DNA of 24,678 nucleotides from Sandaracinaceae bacterium (lineage in GTDB: Bacteria > Myxococcota_A > Polyangia > Polyangiales > Sandaracinaceae). The position numbers and the translations under genes are program-made. The stretch is taken from the NCBI GenBank assembly GCA_025056955.1, contig JANWYL010000011.1:270-24947 (forward strand). Direction: 5' to 3'. The notes under the pieces were generated by a model that was not told the DNA's origin, did not search any database, and was given only the letters and a program-made list of their open reading frames with translations. Positions 7,395 to 15,080 of the stretch are shown one piece after another; within the stretch, counting starts at the first letter, position 1; each line of letters begins with the position of its first letter.

Positions 7395-10042
7395 CACTCA
7401 TCACCTCCCAGAAACGACAACTGTTTTGCTTTCTTTCCACCCCGGCTCACCTTCGAGCCGAGCAAAGCCTGTAGCAGCTTCTTTTCTTCGTCCCCCTCAG
7501 GCAATACCTCCGAAAGCGCTTGCGCAAAAGCCCAAAAAGGACCCTCCTCCCACTCCCCCACATGCTCCTCAAGCTCTTTTTGCTTGTTTTCAGCCCACAA
7601 CACACACGCCCTCTGGAGCGCATCGATGAGGGTTTCGGTGGACTTCTTTTTGAGAAGCTCCTTTGACCTCTCCTCAGGAAGAAGCAGCTTCACCTTCTCC
7701 TTCTCCTTTTTCGCAAAGCCTTTGGGCCAAAACACCCCCTCAAGCTCCACCCCAAGCCCAGAAGCAAGCTTCCGCGCCTCGTCAAAATGAAGCGAAGCCT
7801 GCCCATAGGCCCAGCGCCAAAGCAAATAGAAAGCGCTCACTCGGTCAAGCTCAGAGGCCGAAACATCGGGGAAAATCCTCTCCAGCACAAACTTCGAAAC
7901 CACTTGCCTTGTGCGCTCGAGAAGCTCCGAAACCTTGACCTCTTCGCCCGAGGCCTTCTCGACCCGCTCGTAGCGGCCAAAGACCTCAAGCGCTGGCCCA
8001 ATTGCGCTCATGAAAAAATCCGCTCCCCGAATTCCATCCCTCCAAAACTGGGTGAGTTTATGGGCCACGCGCTCCTCAAGCTCCCGCACAAGCGAGCCAA
8101 AGTGGCCAAGCGCTTTTCCCTCCCGCTTTCGGCACACGATGTAAATCGAAGAGGCCAAAGCCGCAGAATCCAGCGCCCGCAGCCTCGATGGCGTCTCCGT
8201 GTGGATGGGCCAAGAAGCCGTCGGATAAAGCCCAGAATCGAGCATGGCCTTGATGATGCTCTCCCAAGCCTCCGTGGTCGTGTGTGCAAAAACAATCACC
8301 GCAATCCCATCCGGCCGAAGCACACGGTGAACCTCCCGAAAGGCTTGGGTGAGCTTCTGCTCAAACCATTCTTTGGTCTTTTCCCGATATCGATTCGGGT
8401 CCCAGTGCTCCATCTGGCAGATTTCATCGCTTTTTGGTGCCAACGGCGTTGCAAAGAGCTCTGGGTGAAGCTCACCCACCACCCGCTTGAGCCACACATA
8501 GAAAAAATCCGAAAGGTCGCTGTAAGGGACGTTGTTGTAGTAGGGGGGATCTGTGAAAACCGCATCGAAAAAGCCATCCTCCCAAGGGAGATTGGTCGCG
8601 CTCCCGTGGAAGACAAAACCAGAAGCAGAAAAGTGCTCGACCAGGTCAGAAAGAATGTGCATGCAGACATCGAGCTGGGCTGGAAAACTCCCCGTCAGCT
8701 CAGACAAAGGGCACTGCTCGGAATAGTCAAAGACCATTGGCAGCGCCTGGCGACCAAAAGTATTGAAAACGACCTCTCCCCCACTTGCCCACCAGCAGAG
8801 GCTTGAGTTGTAGCTTGTGTGCCTGCTTAGCGTGAGTGCCAAATAGGTGGCTATGGCCTTTGCGAGCTCTGGGTCCTTTGTTTCGCTCAGGAGCTCAGCG
8901 TGCGCCCGGCGCACGGCATCGGCAAAGACCAAAAGCGCAAGCTTCTGCCGCGCATTGAAAAGATCACCCCAGCGGACAAAACCGTAAAGCGGCACGTTGA
9001 AAACCCCGCTCATGAGCGGTATCGGCTCATCTGGAATTGGCTCCATGCCCCAGGCTTCCCAAAGCCGAATGCGTTCCTCACGAAGCGCTTCCTCCGCCAT
9101 CCGAAAGGCCAAAACATCCTCTTCCCTCGCAAGCCGGTACCTCTTCCCAGAAGCCTTGGGATCACGCAAAACCACAACGCACAGCCTCTCACCCCCTTTC
9201 CCCTCTCGAAAAAGCCTCCGCGTCTCATCGTCCCCAATCCCACCACCACACACAGGGCAGCGCACCCGCGCCCTCGAAACCGTCCCCTCCTCGGGGTCAA
9301 AACCAATCCGCTCACCCCCTTGACCCACAATCTCCAACTCCACCCTCTTCCCACGCGCAACCAAGCGCATCGCAACCTTTTTATTGCTCTTGTTCGCAAG
9401 CCAGGTCTGGCGAAAAAGGGGAATCTCCGCACCACAGGCCGGGTTTTGGCAGGGAATGGTCCGCGCCCAAATGTAGGCCACAGGCAAAGAACCATCCGGG
9501 TCCTTGGGGTAAAAGCGCTCAAGCCTTCTCCTTGCCTCCTCAAGCACCCACTCGCCCCATTTCTTCACCCCAAAAAGAAGCCTCTCCCCAAAACGCCCGG
9601 GATACTCCAAAATCGCCTTGTTCAAAAGAACAGCCACTGGGTTGTAGTCGAGGGCGTAGGCCTCGCAGCCAAGCCTGAGCGCCTCAAGGGGAATCGACCC
9701 CCCACCTGCAAAGGGGTCAAGAACCCGAGGTGCTCGCCCACCAAAAGCCTCACGAATCCTCTGGCGCGCGCTTTCAAGAAGGTACTTCCCCGCAGGGTCC
9801 TTTCCTGAAACCACCTCCCAAGGCGAAATCTGAGAGACTTCCTGCAAAGGCCTTTCCCTTTGCTCCGCGCTTCCGCCGGGAATGAGCGCTGCAAAGGCCG
9901 TGGCACGCGAAGCCGCAAGGGGGCGCCTTGCCCACCAGATGTGGAGCGTTGAGACGTGCCCGCGGCGCACGTTTTTTTCGTGCACAGATGCTTCCGAAAC
10001 CTCCCGCAAAGGAAAGGCCACTTCTATCAGCCGCTCCCTCAT
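7394..10042 (-). CDS. DUF1156 / COG1743-type adenine-specific DNA methylase with Zn ribbon
   Basis: The 882-residue protein opens with a DUF1156 region (RLIEVAFPL, then HVSTLHIWWARRPLA at 29-43). It carries the SAM-binding motif DPFAGGGS (109-116), two cysteine pairs for a zinc ribbon (C198, C203, C262, C265) and the catalytic DPPYY motif (498-502) of amino-methyltransferases that make N6-methyladenine. Family members occur as PglXI in type 3 BREX and in helicase-methylase-ATPase loci, where the methylase marks self DNA. I chose the ATG at 10042 because GGAGGAG sits a few bases before it. The longer reading from 10060 adds six residues and places the start inside a hairpin. It is the middle gene of the trio: 110 bases after the helicase and overlapping the ATPase start. 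No target-recognition domain was identified by eye. Confidence 0.88.
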   Translation of the reverse strand: MRERLIEVAFPLREVSEASVHEKNVRRGHVSTLHIWWARRPLAASRATAFAALIPGGSAEQRERPLQEVSQISPWEVVSGKDPAGKYLLESARQRIREAFGGRAPRVLDPFAGGGSIPLEALRLGCEAYALDYNPVAVLLNKAILEYPGRFGERLLFGVKKWGEWVLEEARRRLERFYPKDPDGSLPVAYIWARTIPCQNPACGAEIPLFRQTWLANKSNKKVAMRLVARGKRVELEIVGQGGERIGFDPEEGTVSRARVRCPVCGGGIGDDETRRLFREGKGGERLCVVVLRDPKASGKRYRLAREEDVLAFRMAEEALREERIRLWEAWGMEPIPDEPIPLMSGVFNVPLYGFVRWGDLFNARQKLALLVFADAVRRAHAELLSETKDPELAKAIATYLALTLSRHTSYNSSLCWWASGGEVVFNTFGRQALPMVFDYSEQCPLSELTGSFPAQLDVCMHILSDLVEHFSASGFVFHGSATNLPWEDGFFDAVFTDPPYYNNVPYSDLSDFFYVWLKRVVGELHPELFATPLAPKSDEICQMEHWDPNRYREKTKEWFEQKLTQAFREVHRVLRPDGIAVIVFAHTTTEAWESIIKAMLDSGLYPTASWPIHTETPSRLRALDSAALASSIYIVCRKREGKALGHFGSLVRELEERVAHKLTQFWRDGIRGADFFMSAIGPALEVFGRYERVEKASGEEVKVSELLERTRQVVSKFVLERIFPDVSASELDRVSAFYLLWRWAYGQASLHFDEARKLASGLGVELEGVFWPKGFAKKEKEKVKLLLPEERSKELLKKKSTETLIDALQRACVLWAENKQKELEEHVGEWEEGPFWAFAQALSEVLPEGDEEKKLLQALLGSKVSRGGKKAKQLSFLGGDE

Positions 10043-10052
10043 GAAGCTCCTC

Positions 10053-10083
10053 CAGCCCATAGAAGGGCTGCATGATTATGCAG
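10053..10083 (-). promoter_or_regulatory. Two overlapping stem-loops just upstream of the methylase ribosome-binding site
   Basis: On the plus strand, CAGCCC-ATAGAA-GGGCTG (10053-10070) and CTGCAT-GATT-ATGCAG (10068-10083) are both perfect inverted repeats. They share three bases, so in RNA they cannot both form fully. The first hairpin ends next to the GGAGGAG that serves the ATG at 10042. This is a candidate translational control element; function is inferred from sequence only. Confidence 0.4.
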
Positions 10084-10101
10084 AGCCACAGATCCGAACA
10101 A

Positions 10102-10120
10102 AAGGGTCAAAAACACCCTT
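10102..10120 (-). terminator. Weak terminator-like hairpin after the helicase gene
   Basis: AAGGGT and ACCCTT arms are separated by 7 bases, 33 bases beyond the helicase TGA. On the minus strand the second arm is followed by TTGTT, a poor T-run. It could be a weak or partial terminator that sets helicase apart from methylase-ATPase expression. Confidence 0.3.
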
Positions 10121-10152
10121 CACACCCCAATCACCAAGCACCCAATCAACCG

Positions 10153-13100
10153 CTATTCAGGCTTTGCCGCCTTTTTCCAGTCCCTTACGCGGTAGTGCTT
10201 GGTTCGGATCACAACTTCTTCTTCTTCGGCAGAAACAACCTGAGAGGGGTTTTGGATTGGGTAAAGCTTGGGTTCTTTGGCTGCCCAAGCGATCACATAG
10301 AGCCAGTACTTTTCGCCAAGCTCCTGTGCCTTGCACCACTCGTTGTGGGTGAGCTCAATCGCCCCCTCCTTGGCCCGTGCCTTCACTTCGATGTAGCGAA
10401 TGCTTCCACTTGGGTCCCTTGACACAATGTCGTAGCCGAGGTTTTGAGAAGAAACATCCTCGGGAAAACGCCCTTCCTTCCTTTCATACTCGAGTGCAAC
10501 CCTCATCCCCTCGGCCTCGATTTCGCTTGAGGGGGACATCTCGTCTTTCAATTCAGCTTTCGAAACTTTAATTTGAGGGAAAACCCTTGCAAGTGCGATT
10601 GGCTCAGGCCTGATCCACGCAAGTCCTCTTGCGCCCTCGATTTGGGCTTGGAGCTCCCTTTTTCTGGCAAGGAGCCGCCTGTGGCGCGCCTCTTCCCTTT
10701 GGAACTCCGCTCTTGAAACGGGCTTTCCTTGCATCTCGAGCAATTGGTACTCAATGCAGCGCGCATCCGCATCAAGGATTTGCACTTCGAGAAAGCGCAG
10801 GCCGTGCTCTCTCATGAGATCGGCCCAGTGCCTTCGCTCTTCGAGGAGAAGGGTGCGGCGGGGTTCAAGCACATTTCCCAAAAGAAAGGCCAGAGCACCC
10901 TCAAAAGAGGGGGGATGACTCACCTCTGGGCCTTCCGAAGCGGGCACAAGTTCGCGGAGGATTGACTCTCTGAGCGCCTCGAAAGAGCCATCGCTTTTTT
11001 GCAAAATGGGAATCACGCTTCTTTCCACAACCTTATCGCGCCCGTCCCGCATTTCGGCCTGGAAAAACCAAAGCCAGCCATCAAGGCAACCACTTGGATC
11101 AACAAAAATCGCGCCGCAATCAAGATGGGGCTTTGCTTCCCTAAGCACCCTTTTTGTCACTTCAACCAAAAGCGGGTGACCTGGGCCAACCAGCTCAACC
11201 CCCTCCCGAATCGCACTTGCCCTGTCAAGGGCCACTTCCACCCACTCTTTCTTCCCCGTCTCGCTTTGTATCCCAAAGCTCTCATACACCCTTTTTGGGA
11301 TCCTCAAGATCGAATCTCCTTTTTTGATCACCTCAGTCGCAACGCCAAGATGCGCAAAAGCCTCCTCCAAAAAGCGGTGAATTTCCTCTTGCCTCAAAAG
11401 GCTTTTTTCTCGGAGATCCTTTTCGACAGGGGCTCTCAGCGCGATCGACTGGCTCTCTAAAGCCCTAGAGGCGTCTTCCCGTATCCTTTGCACCTCTTCG
11501 TGGCTCAGCCGGAACTTGGCCCTGATTTCATCGAGGCTTTGCGGTTCCGAAATCGCCTGAATGATGAGATCCCTCAGCGAGCGGCCCGGCACAATTTCCC
11601 CGATCACATCGAAAACCCGGTCGCTCCCCAGCGCCTCCCGAATCTCATTGAGCTTTTCAAAAAGGGTGCTGAGCACCATTCCTTCTCTGGTGTTTTCTGC
11701 AACGAGGTTATAGATGTGCACCGCTTTTTTCTGGCCATAGCGATGGATGCGCCCCATCCGCTGCTCGAGGCGATTGGGATTCCAGGGGATGTCATAGTTC
11801 ACCATGAGGGAGCAAAACTGGAGGTTGATCCCTTCGCCTCCTGCTTCGGTTGAGACCATGACCTGGGTCTCGTTTTTGAATCGGCGCTCCGAAGCGATGC
11901 GCTCCTCCGTCTTCATTTTGCCGTGGATGGTCGTCACCTTGTACCCCCAGGCACTGAGCTTTTCCACAAGGTACTCAAGCGTGTCGCGCGACTCCGTGAA
12001 GATGAGAAGCTTTTCGCCCTGCTCCCGAATCCTTTCGTCTTCCATGACTTGGCGGAGTTCTTTGAGCTTGGCTTCGCATTCCTGGCCCTCTGCCTCTTTG
12101 GCAAGCTCTATGAGCCTTTTGAGCATTCCGATTTCGTTTTCGAGTTCTTCACGGCTTCTTGCATTCGTCAGGCTTGCGACGAGTTCCTCTTCTTTTTCGA
12201 AGCGTTCGGCTTCGGGAGCATCCTCGAGGTCTTCCTCATCGATCACCACTTCCTCGGTTGACCACTCTCCCCTTTCAAGCATTTTGGAAAGGCGTTCTTT
12301 TCTCCTCTCAAGCGAGCGGCGCACTGCCCTTACGCTCGACGCAAGGCGCCTCTGGAGGATGAGCATTGCAAAGGCCACGTTGCGCCTTTTGGCAGAAAGA
12401 GCAACAGTGTATCCATTTCGCACATATTCCGTGACATCCTCGTGGAGGCGCTTTTCGATTTCGCTCAGGCGGTAGGTGCGGGTCACCACATGGCGCAGCG
12501 GAAAAAGGGGCTTCCCCTCAAAGTCCCGAAGCTCCTCTTTGAGGCGCCTAAGAAAAAAGGGGCTCACCCCATCTTGTGGAAGGGCACTCGCTTCTTCATC
12601 AAAAAGCCCAGGCTCGATGAGCCGTAGGAGCATTTTGAAGTTTTCCTGGTCGCCCCGATGGGGCGTTGCTGTCAAGAGCAAAAGGTGTTCGGTATTTTGC
12701 GCAAGGAGCTCGCCAAGCCGATAACGATTGGTCTTTTCGGTTTTGGAACCGTGGCGATATGCGGCCATTTTGTGGGCCTCATCGACAATCACAAGATCCC
12801 AATTCACCCCGGAAAGGGTTGGCATGATTGATTCTTGTTTGGCAAAATCAATTGAAACGATCACTTGATTGTTTTCCTTCCAAATCTGCAAGGCCGAAAA
12901 GGCATTGAGGGCCTGGCGATCCACAATTTTAAAATCTTCCTGAAAACGTTCTTCGAGCTCCCGCTTCCATTGGTCCTTGAGGTATCCCGGAACGACGATG
13001 AGGACCCGTTCGACCACTCCGCGCAGCTTGAGCTCTTTAAAAAGGAGGCCAGCCATAATCGTCTTTCCAGCTCCTGGGTCATCTGCCAAAAGAAAGCGAA

Positions 13101-13470
13101 TGCGGGGCCGAGGCAAAAGAAAACGATAAACGGCTGTGATTTGGTGAGGGAGCGGATCGATCGCCGAAGCCCCCAACGCAGGGCAAGAGTCAAAGTGCAT
13201 GCTCGACTCGATGAAATGGGCCTCCACCCCCAACCGAAAAAGGCTTGGATTCCCCTTAAAATCCTTCTCTTTTTCTTCTTGAGAAAACTTTTTAGCTAAT
13301 TGATCCACTTCGTCACGGCTCAACATCCGCTCATAGAACCTTCCGTGTTCAACACCAACCGCATCGATTTCCAAAAAATCTCCAACAGGAGTCAAATTCA
13401 AAACCCGCACCTTTTCAGGCCAAAAAGGACCCTCCAACACACGAGGCAGCTTGCATTCCATGCCATGCAT
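10153..13470 (-). CDS. SNF2/DEAH-family helicase with C-terminal DUF3883-like domain
   Basis: This is a 1105-residue superfamily-2 ATPase. Motifs in order are DDPGAGKT (130-137), VDEAHKM (229-235), LLTATPH (265-271) and, in the second RecA lobe, QRMGRIHRYGQ (570-580), typical of HepA/SNF2-like translocases. A charged region (~390-480) between the lobes looks coiled. Near the C-terminus, GYDI (D1014) followed by IEVK (E1028, K1030) matches a DUF3883 domain with a D...ExK restriction-nuclease-like signature. Comparable helicases are BrxHII of type 3 BREX and the helicase of Hma-type loci. It is the first gene of the trio. The start is uncertain: I use the ATG at 13470. Another ATG lies at 13461 and a TTG at 13500, and none has a clear Shine-Dalgarno. 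Expected role: translocation on, and possibly cleavage of, foreign DNA (inference). Confidence 0.88.
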   Translation of the reverse strand: MHGMECKLPRVLEGPFWPEKVRVLNLTPVGDFLEIDAVGVEHGRFYERMLSRDEVDQLAKKFSQEEKEKDFKGNPSLFRLGVEAHFIESSMHFDSCPALGASAIDPLPHQITAVYRFLLPRPRIRFLLADDPGAGKTIMAGLLFKELKLRGVVERVLIVVPGYLKDQWKRELEERFQEDFKIVDRQALNAFSALQIWKENNQVIVSIDFAKQESIMPTLSGVNWDLVIVDEAHKMAAYRHGSKTEKTNRYRLGELLAQNTEHLLLLTATPHRGDQENFKMLLRLIEPGLFDEEASALPQDGVSPFFLRRLKEELRDFEGKPLFPLRHVVTRTYRLSEIEKRLHEDVTEYVRNGYTVALSAKRRNVAFAMLILQRRLASSVRAVRRSLERRKERLSKMLERGEWSTEEVVIDEEDLEDAPEAERFEKEEELVASLTNARSREELENEIGMLKRLIELAKEAEGQECEAKLKELRQVMEDERIREQGEKLLIFTESRDTLEYLVEKLSAWGYKVTTIHGKMKTEERIASERRFKNETQVMVSTEAGGEGINLQFCSLMVNYDIPWNPNRLEQRMGRIHRYGQKKAVHIYNLVAENTREGMVLSTLFEKLNEIREALGSDRVFDVIGEIVPGRSLRDLIIQAISEPQSLDEIRAKFRLSHEEVQRIREDASRALESQSIALRAPVEKDLREKSLLRQEEIHRFLEEAFAHLGVATEVIKKGDSILRIPKRVYESFGIQSETGKKEWVEVALDRASAIREGVELVGPGHPLLVEVTKRVLREAKPHLDCGAIFVDPSGCLDGWLWFFQAEMRDGRDKVVERSVIPILQKSDGSFEALRESILRELVPASEGPEVSHPPSFEGALAFLLGNVLEPRRTLLLEERRHWADLMREHGLRFLEVQILDADARCIEYQLLEMQGKPVSRAEFQREEARHRRLLARKRELQAQIEGARGLAWIRPEPIALARVFPQIKVSKAELKDEMSPSSEIEAEGMRVALEYERKEGRFPEDVSSQNLGYDIVSRDPSGSIRYIEVKARAKEGAIELTHNEWCKAQELGEKYWLYVIAWAAKEPKLYPIQNPSQVVSAEEEEVVIRTKHYRVRDWKKAAKPE

Positions 13471-13505
13471 CAAAACAAAAAAAAGAAACGATTGCAACAA
13501 CTCAT

Positions 13506-13766
13506 TTTTGATTTTTGAAAAGCAAAAGGCCTAACGATGAAAATGGCCAATGATGGAAACCAAAGCACCGATCATCGCAATGGGGGCATTTCACATTCAA
13601 ATCCGCCCGGTTTTGGATTTCCGGTTTTGGCCTTTGTGATAATCAGATTTTTGGTGATTGCGTATTGCGTTCTTCGAGTGGGCGCTGAACGTCCTCTAAA
13701 GAGAATTGAATTCCTTGGCTCAATCAGCACCCAATTCGAGCAAAGGGAATCCAACAAAGGAAAACC
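13506..13766. other. Gap upstream of the defence operon (presumed promoter region)
   Basis: The 261 bases between the ATP-grasp stop and the helicase start are more AT-rich than the flanking genes and hold no convincing gene. The 77-codon plus-strand and 61-codon minus-strand open frames look spurious. The operon promoter presumably lies here, but I could not pick convincing -35 and -10 boxes. The gap contains a tandem CCGGTTTTGG repeat and T-rich tracts near the helicase start. Confidence 0.5.
13607..13630. repeat. Direct repeat of CCGGTTTTGG, two copies 14 bases apart
   Basis: Two exact 10-base copies (13607-13616 and 13621-13630) are separated by ATTT, within the only sizeable space upstream of the helicase start. 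The spacing, about one and a third helical turns, could suit tandem regulator binding, but two short copies could also be chance. Confidence 0.4.
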
Positions 13767-15017
13767 CTAGTCGCCATAGCGGATTTGGACCTTTTGGATG
13801 AGGGTAAGGAGGGCTGCTTTGGCGCCTTGGGTGGTTGGGCTTCGGACGAGGGCCCAACCTTCGCCCTCATAGCTTGAAGAGCGGGCTTGGCCAAGTTTTG
13901 GAAATTGGGCCTCAACCAAAGCATCCCCGCACGCTTTGATGGCCTCTTCAACGCCGCTCACCGAGACGATCTTTTTTCCCCGGCCTTGGCCTCGAAAGAA
14001 GGCCGCCCCTGCTGCCCACTTGCGCTCTTTGGGTGTGAAGCGATCGAAGGCGATGAGTTCAGCCCAGTCGCGGATGAGATCGCTTTCATGGGCAATGGAC
14101 ATAAGGGGCATGATCTGCACCCCCGGGGGCCGCGCACCAACTTCCGACACCAACATTTCACCTTCTTCGGTGAGAAACCACTCCATGTGGGTGAGAGCGG
14201 TTGAGGCGGGTGTGCCAAGGCCTTCACCAAATAGGGCTTGGAGGGCTGCTTCGTTGATTGGGTGAAAACGGGTCCAGGTGGGGTCATCGGCTTCGCGGGG
14301 AAGGAGAATCGTGTATTGGATCCAGGGTGTTTCAAGCACTTCAAGGGGAGATGGGAAATAGCGGGTGCCAGACCTCCAGATGGTGCGACCGAAAATGCTC
14401 ACCGTTTCGCAGGTGTGCTCGCGCGCGCGGATAAAGCGCTCGACTTGAAGGGGGCGCTCGGGGCTTGGCGCAAAGCCTGCCTCGATGAGATCCTCAAGCT
14501 CCTCGCGGCTGTCCACCCGATGGGTCGAGCGGGTTCCAAGGCCTGCCCTGGGCTTTATGACGATCGGGTAGCCAAATCGGCGGATGAAGGCCTCAAGCTC
14601 TTCAAGGCTTCGCGCAAGGGTGCTTGGAGCCACTGGCACCCCATGGGCCCTGAGCACCGCTTTCATTTCATCTTTGTTGCGGAAACGGCGGGCGATTTCG
14701 ATGCCCATGCCCTCGATGCCCAAAGCGCTTCGGGCTTCTGCCATGGGGATTTGGAGTTCTTCGAGGGCACCTGTCAGCCGGTCGATGGGCCTGATTGCAC
14801 GGGCGATCCGGCGCAGGGCCTCGGTGAGCTCTTTTCCATCGAGGGTACTCCGTACCCGGTAGTGGCCTCCAAGCTTCGATCGGAGCGGAGGAGGCATGGC
14901 CTCGAGCGGGTCTTCACTCACCACGCTCAAAAGCACGCCCTCAAGCGAAGCAAAGGCCTGAAGATAACGGTTGGTATTGGGGAGAAAATGAGGAGCAACA
15001 AAGACGATGTGCCGCAT
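13767..15017 (-). CDS. ATP-grasp domain protein (carboxylate-amine/thiol ligase-like)
   Basis: The 416-residue protein has a Rossmann-like N-terminal pre-ATP-grasp region starting MRHIVFVAPHF. An ATP-grasp core spans roughly 115-300, with IKPRAGLGT (154-162) as the nucleotide-binding loop and EVGARPPG (292-299) as the Mg-ATP segment. A C-terminal lid follows. Such enzymes join a carboxylate to an amine or thiol through an acyl-phosphate; the substrate cannot be read from the sequence. An AGGA lies 7 bases upstream of the ATG at 15017. It is divergent from the S9 peptidase, with 63 bases between starts, so both promoters must lie in or very near that space. It reads toward the defence operon, but a 261-base gap separates them and I see no reason to place it in that system. 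Confidence 0.85.
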   Translation of the reverse strand: MRHIVFVAPHFLPNTNRYLQAFASLEGVLLSVVSEDPLEAMPPPLRSKLGGHYRVRSTLDGKELTEALRRIARAIRPIDRLTGALEELQIPMAEARSALGIEGMGIEIARRFRNKDEMKAVLRAHGVPVAPSTLARSLEELEAFIRRFGYPIVIKPRAGLGTRSTHRVDSREELEDLIEAGFAPSPERPLQVERFIRAREHTCETVSIFGRTIWRSGTRYFPSPLEVLETPWIQYTILLPREADDPTWTRFHPINEAALQALFGEGLGTPASTALTHMEWFLTEEGEMLVSEVGARPPGVQIMPLMSIAHESDLIRDWAELIAFDRFTPKERKWAAGAAFFRGQGRGKKIVSVSGVEEAIKACGDALVEAQFPKLGQARSSSYEGEGWALVRSPTTQGAKAALLTLIQKVQIRYGD

Positions 15018-15080
15018 GGGAGGATCCTAGCGGGCTTTTTGGATGAGATGGAGCCTTGTCAGTTATCGTTTCGATTCGCG

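Noticed and set aside
7663..9808. Plus-strand frames of up to 339 codons opposite the methylase
   Set aside because: They are antisense shadows of a minus-strand gene with intact methylase motifs.
4686..13470. DISARM system
   Set aside because: The helicase could recall DrmD, but there is no DrmA/DrmB (DUF1998) or PLD-domain DrmC in the window, and DUF499 is not a DISARM core component.
13537..13770. 77-codon plus-strand frame with a hydrophobic stretch upstream of the defence operon
   Set aside because: No ribosome-binding site, no recognisable family, and it covers the repeat-containing gap that is better explained as regulatory.
14238..15080. N-terminal extension of the S9 peptidase frame
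   Set aside because: It lies antisense to the ATP-grasp gene, shows no peptidase or propeller pattern, and the signal-like start at 15081 explains the protein fully.
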